NCBI GenBank assembly: GCA_030068075.1 | Contig: CM057826.1 | Span: forward strand, 63,895,312 to 63,959,311 | Source: Paguma larvata | Lineage: Eukaryota > Chordata > Mammalia > Carnivora > Viverridae | Reading direction: 5' to 3' | DNA length: 64,000 nucleotides | Part shown: one piece after another, positions 53,690-64,000 of the stretch | Position numbering within the stretch: position 1 is the stretch's first letter | Layout of the letters: each line of letters opens with the position of its first letter | Notes under the pieces: generated by a model | Databases searched by the model: none | What the model was told of the DNA's origin: nothing | The model's input: the letters and a program-made list of their open reading frames with translations, nothing else | Translations under genes and position numbers: made by a program

Positions 53690-54185
53690 GTTTTTTTTTA
53701 ATCTTAAAATTTAAATACAATTTAAATTTAAATACAATTTAAATTTCATCCTTTTTAATGTACAGTTCTTAAATCTTAATCTTAAAATTTAAATGTAATT
53801 TAAATTTCATCCCTTTAGTGTACAGTTCTCTAAGTATTGAAAGATGCAGAGTCACGTAACCATCACTATAATCAAAATATAAAATAACTCCATCACACCA
53901 AAAAAATCTTCATATTTCTTCATATCCCTTTGTGTCAAATCTTTCTCTGATTCTTAACATTATTGATCTATTTTCTGTTTCTGTACGTTTGCTTTTTCCA
54001 GAACACCATATAAATGGGCTCATACAGTAATATAGCCTTTTAAATCTGGCTTTAGTCGCTTAGCATAATGCATTCAAGATTCATCCATGGTGTTTTATAT
54101 TTCAATAATTTGTCCCCTTTTTATTTCTGAGTAGTATCTCATTGTATGGATGTAACAGATTTTCTTGATTTATTCCTAGTTAAAG
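53690..54185 (-). mobile_element. old L1 3'UTR, antisense, with internal duplication
   Basis: 'gtacagttctctaagtattg', 'agagtcacgtaaccatcac', 'ccagaacaccatataaatgg' and 'tagcataatgcattcaagat' are old L1 3' landmarks in reverse. An 'atcttaaaatttaaat...tgtacagttct' unit of about 70 nt occurs twice at 53701-53830. Confidence 0.78.
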
Positions 54186-54566
54186 GACTGCTACAGACTG
54201 AACTGTGTCCCTCCAAAAGTCATTATGTTGAAACTCTAACCCCCAATGTAATAGTATTTGGTGATAGGGCCTTTAGGAGGTAGTTAAGGTTTGTGAGATA
54301 ATAAGGGTGGGGGCCCTAATCTGGTAGGACTGTGCCTTTACAAGAAGAGGAAGAGAAATCAGAGCTCTCTCTCTCTCTCTCTCTCTGAGCACACAGAGAT
54401 GAGGCTGTCTGCAAACCAAGAAGAGAGTCGTCACCAGAAACTGAATTGATCGGTACCTTGATCTTAGACTTTCTAGATACTACAACTATGAAAAAATAAA
54501 TTTCTGTCGTTTAAGCCACCTAGTCTGTGGTATTTTATTATAGCAGCCTGAGCAAACTAATACAGA
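54186..54566 (+). mobile_element. MaLR-type solo LTR
   Basis: 'ctgaactgtgtccctccaaaa', 'atgttgaaactctaaccccc', 'ggtgatagggcctttaggag', 'accttgatcttagactttct', 'aaataaatttctgtcgttta' and 'agccacctagtctgtggtat' follow the MLT1/MST-type LTR order closely. The polyadenylation signal AATAAA is present. No retroviral internal region follows. Confidence 0.83.
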
Positions 54567-54668
54567 GACATGGGTTATTTTTGTTTTTGTGATTATGAAT
54601 AAGATGTGATAAGCCAGACTAAGTAAGCTTTAATTTTTTTAATTTAATTTTTAAACATAGCTAATGCA

Positions 54669-54858
54669 GGGACACCTGGGTGACTCAGTCTGTTGAACAT
54701 CTGACTCTTGGTTTTAGCACAGGTTGTGATCCTAGGGTCGTGGGATCGAGCCCTGCCATGGGCTCCATGCTGACGGTGGAGCCTGTTTGAGATTCTCTTT
54801 CTCTTTCCTGCTCTCTCTCTCTCTCTCTCTCAAAAAACAAAAATATAAGAATAAAAAA
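54669..54858 (+). mobile_element. SINEC, older subtype, sense
   Basis: Head 'gggacacctgggtgactcag', middle 'cctagggtcgtgggatcgag'. Imperfect TSD 'atagctaatgca'/'atagttaacaca'. The A-tail is broken by other bases. Confidence 0.9.
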
Positions 54859-55089
54859 ATAGTTAACACATTTTTGTGATTCAAAAATTTAAAAAGTAAT
54901 ATTGTAGTAAATCCAATCGATGGACTTGTTCAGCATGTGTGCCAACTTTCTACAAGGTACAGGCTGAAAGTGAAAACTACATTTAAACAGATCCTTGAAA
55001 CTAGAGTTTGACATATGAGTTAGCTTTACCAATCGACAGACTTTCATAAAATTTGAAATTGGAAATAAATTATGTGGGGAAAGAAACGG

Positions 55090-55480
55090 CATGGCAGTCA
55101 TCCATTTTGCTGATGAGAATGGTATCAGCTAAACTGCAGCCAAGCCCAAGTTACCTCTGGTCAGCTGTGGTGGCTCTGACTCTGGCTTCTGATCTGTGGA
55201 ATGAAACTAAGCTGGATGAACCTGGAACCAAAAGTCAAGTCCATAAATTTCTCTCCCTCACTGCCCTCACCCCAGTTTCCTGAGAGTGGAAGAGCCAGCA
55301 GTTTCCTTGAGCATTTGGTGTTTATCTGGGACCTTTTTCAGGGGGGCCTATTCTAAAGTCTGCTCTTCCAGCATTTCCAGTGAGTTTTGCAAGAATCTAA
55401 ATTTTTGTTTTAAAGGCACTTCTGTTCTAACTAGCCAGAGGGTTTCCTTTAGTTGTAACTGAATCCTGACTGATACACAG
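55090..55480 (+). mobile_element. ancient LTR-like repeat (weak)
   Basis: 'ggtggctctgactctggctt', 'ccataaatttctctccctc' and the ending 'gttgtaactgaatcctgactgatacac' resemble an old LTR end. Family uncertain. Confidence 0.35.
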
Positions 55481-56420
55481 TGGAAAGACATCCTTTCCCA
55501 GCCGCTCAGTTTCCCTTTCTGAAGGCAATCACTATTAATTTCTCATGTATCTTTCTTGATGTATTTTATATAAATATAATCAATTGTCCTTGCCTTTTTT
55601 AAAAACAGTAATTGTAATATACAGCATACACTCTCTGTCAACTTGAAATCCTTTACATCCTAGAAACCTTTTCCGTATCTGCACATAGAGAGTTTCCTAA
55701 TGCAGAGTATTGCATTATATATATCGATGTACCATAATTTAACAAATCCTTTATTGGCAGAAATTTGTTATTTCCAGTAGTTTTCTATTACCAACAACGC
55801 TGCAGTGAACCACATTTGTATTCACTTGCATGTGTACTGGTATATCTGTAAATTTCTAGAAATGGACTTGAAGGAATATGCACATTTCTAATTTTGATAG
55901 TATTGCTGAATTTCTCTTCATAGAGATTGTCTCAATTCATCTTCCCCTAGTGATGCTTGAGAATGTTTATTTCTCCATGCCACCAATATTGTGTATTATG
56001 ACATTTTTACGTTTTTGCCAACTGAAAAGGTGAAGAATATTAAGTTACTGTTATCTTAGTTGGCTGTTTTCCCTTTTACTATGAGTAAAATTGAAAATCT
56101 TTTCATACGTTTAGGAACCGGCTGTATTTTCTTTTCTGGTGAACAGTTTTTCTCTTTTGTCCATTCTTCTGTTGGGCTTTGGTTTTTCACTTAGCATTTT
56201 ATTTATAACAGCTGTATTAGGTTAATTAGCTCTGTGTTCCTGATATGACTTGCCAATTCTCTTTACCAGTTTGTCTCTTGACTTTGTTTTGGTGATTTTA
56301 ACACGCATTTAAAATTATGTTATAATATTTTTACGTCATAGTTTAGAAAAGTCTCTGCCATTTTGAGGATTCTTTCTCTCTTTTTATGGTTATTTTATTG
56401 CTTCTTTTTAAAAAAGATTT
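55481..56420 (-). mobile_element. old L1-class 3' region, antisense
   Basis: On the minus strand this resembles the 3' half of a very old L1: plus-strand phrases 'ttattaccaacaacgctgcag', 'gaaatggacttgaaggaata', 'gtccattcttctgttgggct', 'accagtttgtctcttgac'. It continues after the SINE pair at 56767-56870. Confidence 0.6.
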
Positions 56421-56422
56421 TA

Positions 56423-56591
56423 GGGGCACCTGGGAGGCTCAATTGGTTAAGCGTCCGACTTTGGCTCAGGTCATGATCTCACAGTTTGTGGGTTCAAGCC
56501 TCGTGTTGGGATCTGTGTTGACAGCTCAGAGCCTGGAGCCTGCTTCAGATTCTGGGTCTCCATCTCTCTGCCCCTCCCCCGCTTGCACTCT

Positions 56592-56625
<34 letters not shown>

Positions 56626-56658
56626 CTCTCTCAAAATAAATAAACATTAAAAAAATTT
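56423..56658 (+). mobile_element. SINEC with TG microsatellite, sense
   Basis: Complete element whose CT tract holds a perfect TG repeat (56597-56625). TSD 'aaaaagatttta'/'aaaaatatttta'. It landed at the tail side of a short antisense SINEC, the same position as the insertion at 42446. Confidence 0.94.
56591..56625. repeat. (TG)n microsatellite
   Basis: TGTGTATG followed by an uninterrupted TG run inside the SINE CT region. Confidence 0.97.
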
Positions 56659-56766
56659 AAAAATATTTTATTTTTAAGTAATTTCTACACTCAACATGGG
56701 GCTCAAACTCACAACCCTATGATCAAGATTCCCATGGTCTGCCGACTAAGCCAGCCAGGTAACCTC
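56659..56766 (-). mobile_element. short carnivore SINEC, antisense
   Basis: 'tatttttaagtaatttctacac...atggggctcaaactcacaacc...gactaagccagccagg' is the short subtype. Its tail side is split off by the SINE at 56423-56658. Confidence 0.9.
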
Positions 56767-56870
56767 CTTTTTTGTAAACAGTTAATGTTTTGAACCATTT
56801 GGGATTTATCTTGGTAGATGAGGAAAGGTGTGGATCTGTTGCAAGTCAGTTGTCCATGGAGCTCTCAAAT

Positions 56871-57454
56871 ATCTGTGCATCTTATGACAGCTTTTGTTCT
56901 TAACTCTCTTTGCAGGGATGTTTATGTAGTGATCAGCCTTGGGAGAAAGAAATAGTATCTCACTCCAGGTCAAAGGGCAGACCTGTTTGCTGTCAGGATA
57001 ATAAACATGTTTCCCTCCAGGTTGGGTAGGTTTAGTAGCAGTCCCCTTATGAGATGGAAGATTTCCTAAGCTCAGAGTTTCTCACCCTGTGACACAACCT
57101 ACTGTGTGTGGCATCCCCCGGGTCTATCTCTGCACCACTCTGAGGGTACGTAAGGAGCAAGGGGAACTGATCCCATTACGGAGCTTATGTTTCTTTTGTC
57201 TTTGACCCAGGAGTCTCTTGTCTTCTGAGAACATCTCTGAAACCCTAGCAGGCTAACTTGTTGGGTGCAATCTCAGGCTTGTCACAATTCTTTACAGGGT
57301 CTATTTCTATTTTCTCCAGATGGCTACATTGTTACACATCACCATCTAAAAAAATTTAATAGTCCCGCCTTTCTCAACAGAGTCTAGATGACAACTTTGT
57401 TGTACCCTAAATTCTTGTGTGTATGTGTAGGCTCATTTCTAGGCAAGCAGCCTT
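56871..57454. other. intergenic, nothing recognised
   Basis: No repeat or gene that I can support. Confidence 0.5.
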
Positions 57455-57625
57455 AAGAAGTAAGTCTCATCATTATCTACATTTACAGAAAGGGAAACTC
57501 AGCACAGAAATATTAAGTAAATTTCCCACAGTCTCATAGGTCCTAGGTGGCAAAGTTGGGATTCGAACTTTGGTGGTTCAATACCAAGATCCATGAAATT
57601 TATCATTTTCCTATAGTGCCTCTTA
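57455..57625 (-). mobile_element. MIR SINE, antisense
   Basis: Reverse landmarks: 'catttacagaaagggaaactc', 'aatttcccacagtctcatag', 'ggcaaagttgggattcgaac'. Good order, moderate divergence. Confidence 0.82.
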
Positions 57626-57769
57626 AGAGAAATAAGAGTAAATAAATATCCTTTGTTTATCTGACTTTGGTGAAAATGTTTCTGGTGGCCCCCCTTTAGG
57701 TATGGGCTCTGGGGCTAAGACGGCTCTACCCAATCATGTTGAGGATTGAGGGTTTTCCTGAAGAAGATG

Positions 57770-57990
57770 TACATTTTTTTCAAGAGCATTTTTAGCATCA
57801 GTAGGATGATCTTAGATGACTTTTCTCCTCAGATCTATTAAAAAGAATTAAATTAATAGAGTTCCTGAAATTGACTTACCTTTGCATCTCTAGAATGAAG
57901 CCCACTTGGCCACGGTGTGTTATTCATATGATGTGCTGCTGGATTCTGTTTGATAACAATTAAAAATGATTTCTGCACTGATATTGATAC
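57770..57990 (-). mobile_element. old L1 RT fragment, antisense
   Basis: 'tttgcatctctagaatgaagcc', 'cccacttggccacggtgtg' and 'gatgtgctgctggattctgt' are the reverse of the RT 'HDQVGFIPG...' block. Its order is consistent with being upstream ORF2 of the L1 at 55481-56870. Confidence 0.75.
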
Positions 57991-58768
57991 ATGAATAGTC
58001 AAACTTTTATAGGAGAACAAATTCTGTTATATAGGAAGGAGGAGAAAATTTTAGCTAGAGGTCCCACATGAGGGGCACCCAGGTGATAGTAGAGAAGGAA
58101 CACTTAACGTCTTCTCAAGAAGAAATTGATGAGAAGGTGGGGAGTTCCAGGGCGATAAGAAAAGCATTGAAGAGGAACTCCACCTCTTTTATCCAAATTT
58201 CTTAAGATGTGGTTTCAACAGAGAATGCTCCTATACCTCCTATATTCTCCTATACTCCTATTGTATGCTTTCTCTTCAAAGTGTCTAGTGGTCAGAAGGG
58301 GAAAGCTAGCCAGAGTTCTAGTCCCTCACTATTAGATACTAATAAAGAAATAATCATATGGTAACTGAACAGTTCCCTAAACGTAGTGGCCATGGTGGAT
58401 AGCTTTCTGCTCTTCAGTGAAACATAGTAAAATAGTAACTGAGATCTAGAGCTGGAGCCAACAATTTATTTCTTTGTGGAGAAAAATTGGAGAAATACCA
58501 GCATGAGAAAAGAAGACGACTACTAACTGCTCTTAATTCTTTTTTGTGAGTACTTCTGCCTAAAATCCTGAAGAAGTGTAGATGCTCATTTCATCCTTCA
58601 CCAAGAGGGAGAAGAGAGCTCGGGTCCTTTCAGGGGCACTTTGAGGGGGTGCTCTGCTGGCTCCCCAGGCAGTGTTCCTCAGATGAGAGGTGATGGAATC
58701 ACCTGCATCAAAATTTCCTAGGTCGTTTGCTAAAAAGCACGTTCCTAGGCCCTAAGTGGGGTGAGAAT
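57991..58768. other. intergenic, nothing recognised
   Basis: No gene or repeat that I can support. A short string 'aggggcacccaggtg' at 58073 resembles a SINE head but has no body. Confidence 0.5.
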
Positions 58769-58782
58769 CTGAAATCTGAATT

Positions 58783-58814
58783 AAAAAAATTTTTTTTTAA
58801 CATTTATTCATTTT

Positions 58815-58846
<32 letters not shown>

Positions 58847-59012
58847 TGTGAGCAGGGGAGAGGCAGAGAGTGAGGGAGATACAGGTTCTGAAGCAGGCTC
58901 CAGGCTCTGAACTGTCAGCACAGGGCCTGACCCAGGGCTCCAACCGCCGAATGGTGAGATCATGACCTGAGCTGAAGTTGGACACTTGTCCAACTGAGCC
59001 ACCCAGGCGTCC
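58783..59012 (-). mobile_element. SINEC, antisense, with TSD
   Basis: Perfect 14-bp TSD 'ctgaaatctgaatt' at 58769-58782 and 59013-59026. The (GA)n in the tail half is expanded (58820-58846). Confidence 0.97.
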
Positions 59013-59043
59013 CTGAAATCTGAATTTTTTAAAAAGTCAGGTA

Positions 59044-59220
59044 GGGGCACCTGGATGACTCAGTTGGTTGAGTGTCCAACTCTTGATTTTAGCTCAGTTC
59101 ATGATCCCAGGGTTGTGGGATTGAGCCCCGAGTCAGTATGGAGGCTGCTTAGGATTCCCTCTTTCTCCCTCTGCCCCTCTCCCCCACTTGTGTACACACA
59201 CACTCTCTCTCCAAAAAAAA
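59044..59220 (+). mobile_element. SINEC, older subtype, sense
   Basis: Head 'ggggcacctggatgactcag' and middle 'cccagggttgtgggattgag'. It begins 31 bp after the previous SINE. TSD 'aaaagtcagg/aaaagtgggg' is doubtful. Confidence 0.88.
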
Positions 59221-59406
59221 GTGGGGTGGGGGACAGATAATTCAGACAGTCCTAGGACCTCATTGTCAAAAAGAGTTCATGAGAGTTGGTTGACATCTCC
59301 ATTCTACCTGATATAGAATCAACGCCAGGCCCTGCCTACCAAAAAATGCATACATACAGAGAATGATACATGTATGCATACCATACATATATAGACTGTG
59401 ATAATT

Positions 59407-59621
59407 AAAAAAAATAAGTATTTATTTATTTTTCAGAGAGAGACAGAGACAGAGCACAAACAGTGGAGGGGCAGAGAGAGAAGGAGACACAGAATCTGAA
59501 GGAGACTCCAGGCTTCAAACTGTCAGCACAAAGCCCTACTTGGGGCTTGAAATCATGGATCATGAGATCATTACCTGAGCCAAAGTTGGACGCTTAACTG
59601 ACTGAACCACCCAGGCGCCCC
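59407..59621 (-). mobile_element. SINEC, antisense, with TSD
   Basis: Perfect 15-bp TSD 'tagactgtgataatt' at 59392-59406 and 59622-59636. Complete body. Confidence 0.97.
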
Positions 59622-59636
59622 TAGACTGTGATAATT

Positions 59637-60480
59637 TATTTCAGCTTTTTTTGTGCAGAGAAAACCAGACAAGTTGATATCACTGAAACAAATTCATCTA
59701 AAGATAGACAACTGACCTTCCAGGATCCATAGGTTTCTGTGCCTAAAATTCTCCAGTCAAATCCTAGATGTCAGCACTGCTAAATGATGCATATCCTTTC
59801 ACACCTTTTAGTGGGTTGAATGCTGAAGGGAGAAAGTTCCTGTGGGCGTTACCACAGGGCATCTTAGGAAGACAGCTGTCTCCGGCTCCTAGTCAACAAT
59901 CTGCAATGAAAAATGAATGTTTCAGTACTTCTGAATAGTCTGCTTAATAATTTGGAAAGCAGAACCCATCTCTCTGATGCTCGCTAAGCATTTTTGGCAA
60001 GTAATTTGGACACATTTATCTTCTCTGACATTGCCTAATGGAGCTATCTACTTCCCTGGCGTATGTTGAAAGTGACTGGCTAAAATGTGTGCATTCTGCA
60101 CTCTACAATAAGGTGTGTGTGCCCTACAGATGGAAGCAGCCCACCTTGGGCACCCAGCCTAAAAAGTTAAACTAACCAGTTCTCCAGTAGCTATTCACTG
60201 GGGTATTTATTATTTTAACCTCTTCGGTAAGGTCTCAAATCTTTCAGGGCTGGTCGCTGGGAGTTAAGTTTTAATCCAGGACTGCAAAAATATATTCCTG
60301 TTTAAAAAAAATATTTCATTTTAAACTGAGTGGGAAAGCAAACATTAGAGTTAATTAAAAGGAACATTATAAGGGCTTTGCCAATGTTTTAATTCCTGAA
60401 CCTGGAGAAAGTGGTCACAGTAGAAAAATGTGACTTATTAGGATATTTATAAAAATAGCTTTAAAATTGGCATAAGAATT
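59637..60480. other. intergenic, nothing recognised
   Basis: Unique sequence with no supportable gene or repeat. Confidence 0.5.
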
Positions 60481-60628
60481 GAAGAGGAAGAGGAAGAAGA
60501 AGAAAAAGAAGAAGAAGAAGGAGAAGAAGATGAAGAAGAAGAAGATGAAGAAGAAGAAGAAGAAGAAGAAGAAGAAGAAGAAGAAGAGAAGGAGGAGGAG
60601 GAGGAGGAGGAGGAGGAGGAGGAAGGAG
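60481..60628. repeat. GAA/GGA polypurine tract
   Basis: About 148 nt of almost uninterrupted purine on the plus strand: mixed GAA/GAG, then (GAA)n with two GAT interruptions, then pure (GGA)n. The poly-Leu/Phe and Pro-rich frames on the minus strand are artefacts of it. Confidence 0.97.
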
Positions 60629-61774
60629 ACCTTGTAGAATTTTTTGTTCATAATATCTTTTGTATGTCTGACCAGAAATTAAGAAAATAAGAGCGGGTAG
60701 CAGGCAGTGGAGAAAGGAAGAATCCAAGATCCAAGCTTACATTTCAACAGTCTTCAAATTCATCCAAGAAATGGCATAAACTTGTAAAAGAAAAGGTGAA
60801 GCTGTGGGTTTTCATTGGTAGAGTCAAGTATGTACAGGCTCCTTCTAACTACTTGAGGAGAGAGAATTCTAGGAGACAGATGGCTTTCACTGTAGGGGCA
60901 TGTTCATACTCTGATTATAAACTCTGGCATGGCAAGCCTTCCCAAACCTGCCTTTACAAATTCAAACCTCACAGTCAACACTCAGCACCATCAACTTAGT
61001 TTTTCATTCCAAGAAAGGTGATAAAATCAAATATCACTAAAATTGTTCTTCATATAAAAAAACTTATTTGCATTATATTCAGTTTCATAGACTTCCTAAG
61101 CAGCTATTGAAAACTGAGTAACTAAAAGTTACAGATGGGTATGAATATTTCAATCATCTGCCATGATAAGTGTAGCAAATAAATATTCTTGATGCTTTGG
61201 GTCTCTTGTCTTTCAAGATGGATTCCAAATGTTAAATGTTACATATTAGAATTAGGGTTAGAAAATATTCAGAAAAGGCACCAGTAAAGTCAGCCAATAC
61301 ATTTTCTTGAATTGTGACTATTCTCATTCAAGCACCAAAACAGCTTCTCTGGAGCAATCTTTAAAACCCTTGTTTTCATTCTGCTTAGTAAGTATTTATT
61401 TCCACTTACTTGCTGTAAGTGAAAAAAAAAAAAAAAGGATTTCCTGCTCTGGTTAGAATCCACTATTGGTACAGCACCCTCAGCATCTGTTGAAGTCACT
61501 ATGTGACAACATGGAAAATGAGTAGACTATAATAATAGGTATAGAAATCAAGGTTCAAAATTGGATTCATGTGATGATTGCAATTATGTTGAAATGATAT
61601 ATACATGCAGATAAGACTAGAAGAATACATGGGAAAAGTTAAGCCAAATGATTATTGGGAAGTGAGGTTTGAGATGAATAACTTCTATTTTTAAATTTGC
61701 AAAACTGCTGTTATTGTATTGTTTACAAAATAATTTCTTTAAAAAATTTTTGATTGACTTGTATAAAGTATAAA
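60629..61774. other. intergenic, nothing recognised
   Basis: AT-rich unique sequence with an A14-15 run at 61422-61437. No gene. Confidence 0.5.
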
Positions 61775-63545
61775 ACCTTGATGAAAAAAATTAAAGAAGA
61801 CACAAATCAATGGAAGGAAATCCAGTGTTGTTGGATGGGAAGATGTAATACTGTTAAGATGTCAATACTCCCCAAGGTGATATATAGACTCAATGCAATC
61901 TCCATCAAAATCCCAACATTATTTGCATAAATAGAAAAATCCGTGCTAAAATTCACATGGAATCTCAAGGGACCCCAAATAGCCAAACAATAGTGAAAAA
62001 GAAGAACAAAGTTGGAGGTCTCACACTTTCTGATTTCAAAACTTACTACAAAACCACAGTAACTAAAACAGTGTGGCACTGGCCTAAAGACAGACATAAG
62101 CCAATGGAATAGGATAGGGAGCTCAGAAATAAACCCTCTCATACATGGTCAAATGATTTTCAGCAAGGATGCCAAGACCATGGAATAAAGGAAGGACAGT
62201 TTTTTTCAGCTAATAGTGTTGGGAAAACTGGATATCCACACGCAAAATTCACTCAATATGGATCAAAAACCTAAATGTAAAAGCAAAAACTGCAAACTCT
62301 TGGAAGAAAACAGAATAAAATCTTTATGATGTTGGATTTGGCAATAAATTTTTGGATATGACACTAAAACACAAACAACAGAAGAAAAAATAGCTAAATT
62401 GCACTACACCAAAATTAAAATGTGTGCATCAAAGAACACTATTAACAGAGTGCAATGGTAACCCAAGGAATGTGAGAAAATGTGTGCAGATCATATATCT
62501 GATAAAAGATTGATATCTACAATGTATATAGAAATTCTACAACTCAACAGCAACAAAACAAACAATCTGCTTAAAAAAAATGGGCAAAGGACTTGAATGG
62601 ACACTTCTCCAAAGAAGAAACACAGATGGCCAATTGCACATGCAAAGATGCTCAACATCACTAGTCATTAAGGAAATGCAAATCAAAACCTGGGATACCA
62701 GTTCACACCCATTAGGATAGTTGTTATTAAGACAAAACCCTCAAAATAGAAAATAAAAATGTGTTATCAAAGATGTGGAGAAATTGGAACCCTTGTGCAC
62801 TGTTGGTAGGAATATCAAATGGTACAGCCATTGTGGAAAACAGTTTGGTAATCTCTCAAAAAAACCTAAAAATATAATTACCAAATGACCCAGCAATTTC
62901 ACTTCTGAACATGTACCCAAAAGAAGTAAAAGCAGAGATTTATGCACCCACATTCACAGAGGCATTGTTCACAATAACCAAAGGTGGAAGCAACCCAAAT
63001 GTCCATCAACAATGAATGGATAAACAAAACGTGGTATATACATACGGTGGAATATTATTCTACCTTAAAAAGGAAGGAAATTCTGACACATGCTACAACA
63101 TGGATGAACTTTGAAGACGTTATGCTAAGTAAAGGAACCCAGTCACGAAAGGGCAAATACTATATGTGTCCTCTTATATGAGGTTCCTAGAATAGTCTAA
63201 TTTATAGACACGGAAAATAGAATGGTAGCTTCCAGGGGTTGGGGGAAAGGGAAAATGCGGAGTTATTGTTTAATGGGTATAGGGTTTCACTTTTACAAAA
63301 TGAAAAGTGTTCTGGTGATAGATGGTGGTGATGATTACACAACAAAATGAGTGTATTTAATATCACTGAACTGTATACTTAAAAGTTAAAATGAGGGAGG
63401 CATGAATGGCTCATTCAGTAGAGTATGTGACTCTTGACCTCGGGGTTGTGAGTTCAAGCCCCATGTTTATTACTTAAAAATAAAAAATCTTAAAAAAATA
63501 CTTAAAAGGATAAATTTTGTTATGTATATTCTACCACAATAGAAA
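61775..63545 (+). mobile_element. old L1 3' half, sense
   Basis: ORF2 RT-distal and C-terminal regions are clear ('ggaatctcaagggaccccaa', 'gtgtggcactggcctaaaga', 'gcacactgttggtaggaat'-like text near 62800), then an L1 3'UTR to 'ttctaccacaatagaaaaag'. The reading frames are broken throughout. It is an older subtype than the felid L1s. A short SINEC interrupts the 3'UTR. Confidence 0.9.
63393..63497 (+). mobile_element. short carnivore SINEC, sense
   Basis: 'ggaggcatgaatggctcattc', 'gactcttgacctcggggttg' and 'gagttcaagccccatg' with an A-rich end. TSD 'atacttaaaagttaaa'/'atacttaaaaggataaa' shows it entered the L1 3'UTR. Confidence 0.9.
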
Positions 63546-63672
63546 AAGTCCGATTAAGAGCACATTCTAACTCTCTCATTCTAGGCAGTACTTCCTGAGG
63601 TCCTGTCCTTTTCTTTCTCTATATCCTCATTTCTCATAGTGTTACCTTTTTTTAATTAAAAAAATTTTAAAT

Positions 63673-63890
63673 TAAAATTTTTTTGAAGTTTATTTATTTA
63701 TTTTGAGAGAGAGAGAGGGAGTGGGGGAGGAGCAGAGAGAGAGAGAGAGAGAGAAAGAGAGTGAGAGAATCCTAAGTAGGTTCTATGCTGATGAGCCTGA
63801 CATGGAGTTCCATCCCACAAACCGTAAGATCATGACCTGAGCCGAAATCTAGAGTCGGACCCTTAACCAACTGACCCATCCAGGCGCCCC
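63673..63890 (-). mobile_element. SINEC, older subtype, antisense
   Basis: T-run, 'tttatttattttgagagag', an expanded GA block, 'gagaatcctaagtaggttct', and a head ending 'cccatccaggcgcccc'. TSD not clear. Confidence 0.92.
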
Positions 63891-63925
63891 CTCTTAGTTT
63901 TGTTCTTAATGAGATGGTTGCAGAT

Positions 63926-64000
63926 AAAGCTTATTTATTTATTTTGAAAGACAGAGAGAGCATGAACGTGTGATTGGGGAAGGGGCAGAAAGGGAGAGAG
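63926..64000 (-). mobile_element. SINEC, antisense, runs off the window
   Basis: Only the tail side is present: 'gcttatttatttattttgaa', then 'gagcatgaacgtgtgattgg' and 'aaggggcagaaagggagag'. The head lies beyond position 64000. Confidence 0.88.

Noticed and set aside
3742..59050. Many 60-80 codon frames beginning like 'MAQLVKRPTSAQVMIS'
   Set aside because: All are the same translated SINEC body repeated across copies; they are not genes.
60415..60727. Leu/Phe-rich and Pro/Leu-rich frames
   Set aside because: They are translations of the GAA/GGA purine tract.

Overview
This window is mammalian nuclear DNA, almost certainly from a cat-family carnivore (Felidae). The main reason is about 35 tRNA-Lys-derived SINEs of the feline SINEC type. 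Each has a 5' head starting GGGGCGCCTGGGTGGCTCAG, a CT-rich middle and an AATAAATAAAC-plus-A tail. Several LINE-1 (L1) copies with carnivore-type 3' ends agree with this. No bacterial-style genes, operons or CRISPR arrays are present.

One protein-coding exon is recognisable. A CpG island at about 21.64-22.44 kb holds, on the minus strand, promoter 1B and alternative first coding exon 1B of APC, the beta-catenin destruction-complex tumour suppressor. The exon encodes 54 codons beginning MYASLGSGPV, ends in frame at a CAG|GTGAGT splice donor, and has a YY1 site and an NRF1 site upstream. APC is therefore transcribed right to left: positions 1-21,943 are its first (1B) intron, and 22.4-64 kb is upstream intergenic DNA. 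Promoter 1A, about 30 kb downstream in human as I recall, would lie beyond the left edge.

Layout: 0-0.8 kb, L1 3' end with a possible 3' transduction. 2.1-13.1 kb, an old L1 split by a full-length but dead felid L1 (2.6-9.4 kb), a minus-strand L1 (11.2-12.9 kb) and SINEs. 13-21.6 kb, APC intron with L2, MIR, ancient LTR-like pieces and SINEs, one SINE carrying a 3' transduction. 21.6-22.4 kb, APC 1B promoter and exon. 22.5-27.1 kb, L2 pieces, a solo LTR in the same orientation as APC, and a 5'-inverted L1 inside an L2. 27-33 kb, MIR, MaLR LTR, a hAT-type element, L1 ends and SINEs. 33.3-39.2 kb, another old L1 broken by two younger L1s and seven or so SINE units, one L1 with a 3' transduction ending in ATTAAA and a second A-rich tail. 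39.8 kb, a tailless 7SK RNA retropseudogene. 41.9-44.8 kb, clustered SINEs and a minus-strand L1. 44.8-53.7 kb, a repeat-poor stretch with no recognisable gene. 53.7-64 kb, old L1s, a MaLR LTR, SINEs, a GAA/GGA tract and an L1 relic.

I see no undescribed gene system. The interesting content is the APC 1B regulatory architecture and a set of well-resolved retrotransposition by-products: two good 3' transductions, tailless retrocopies, double insertions at one target site, twin priming, and microsatellites arising at one L1 position. Family names and boundaries come from recognition by eye. Boundaries flanked by target-site duplications (TSDs) are accurate to a few bases; the others may be off by tens of bases.
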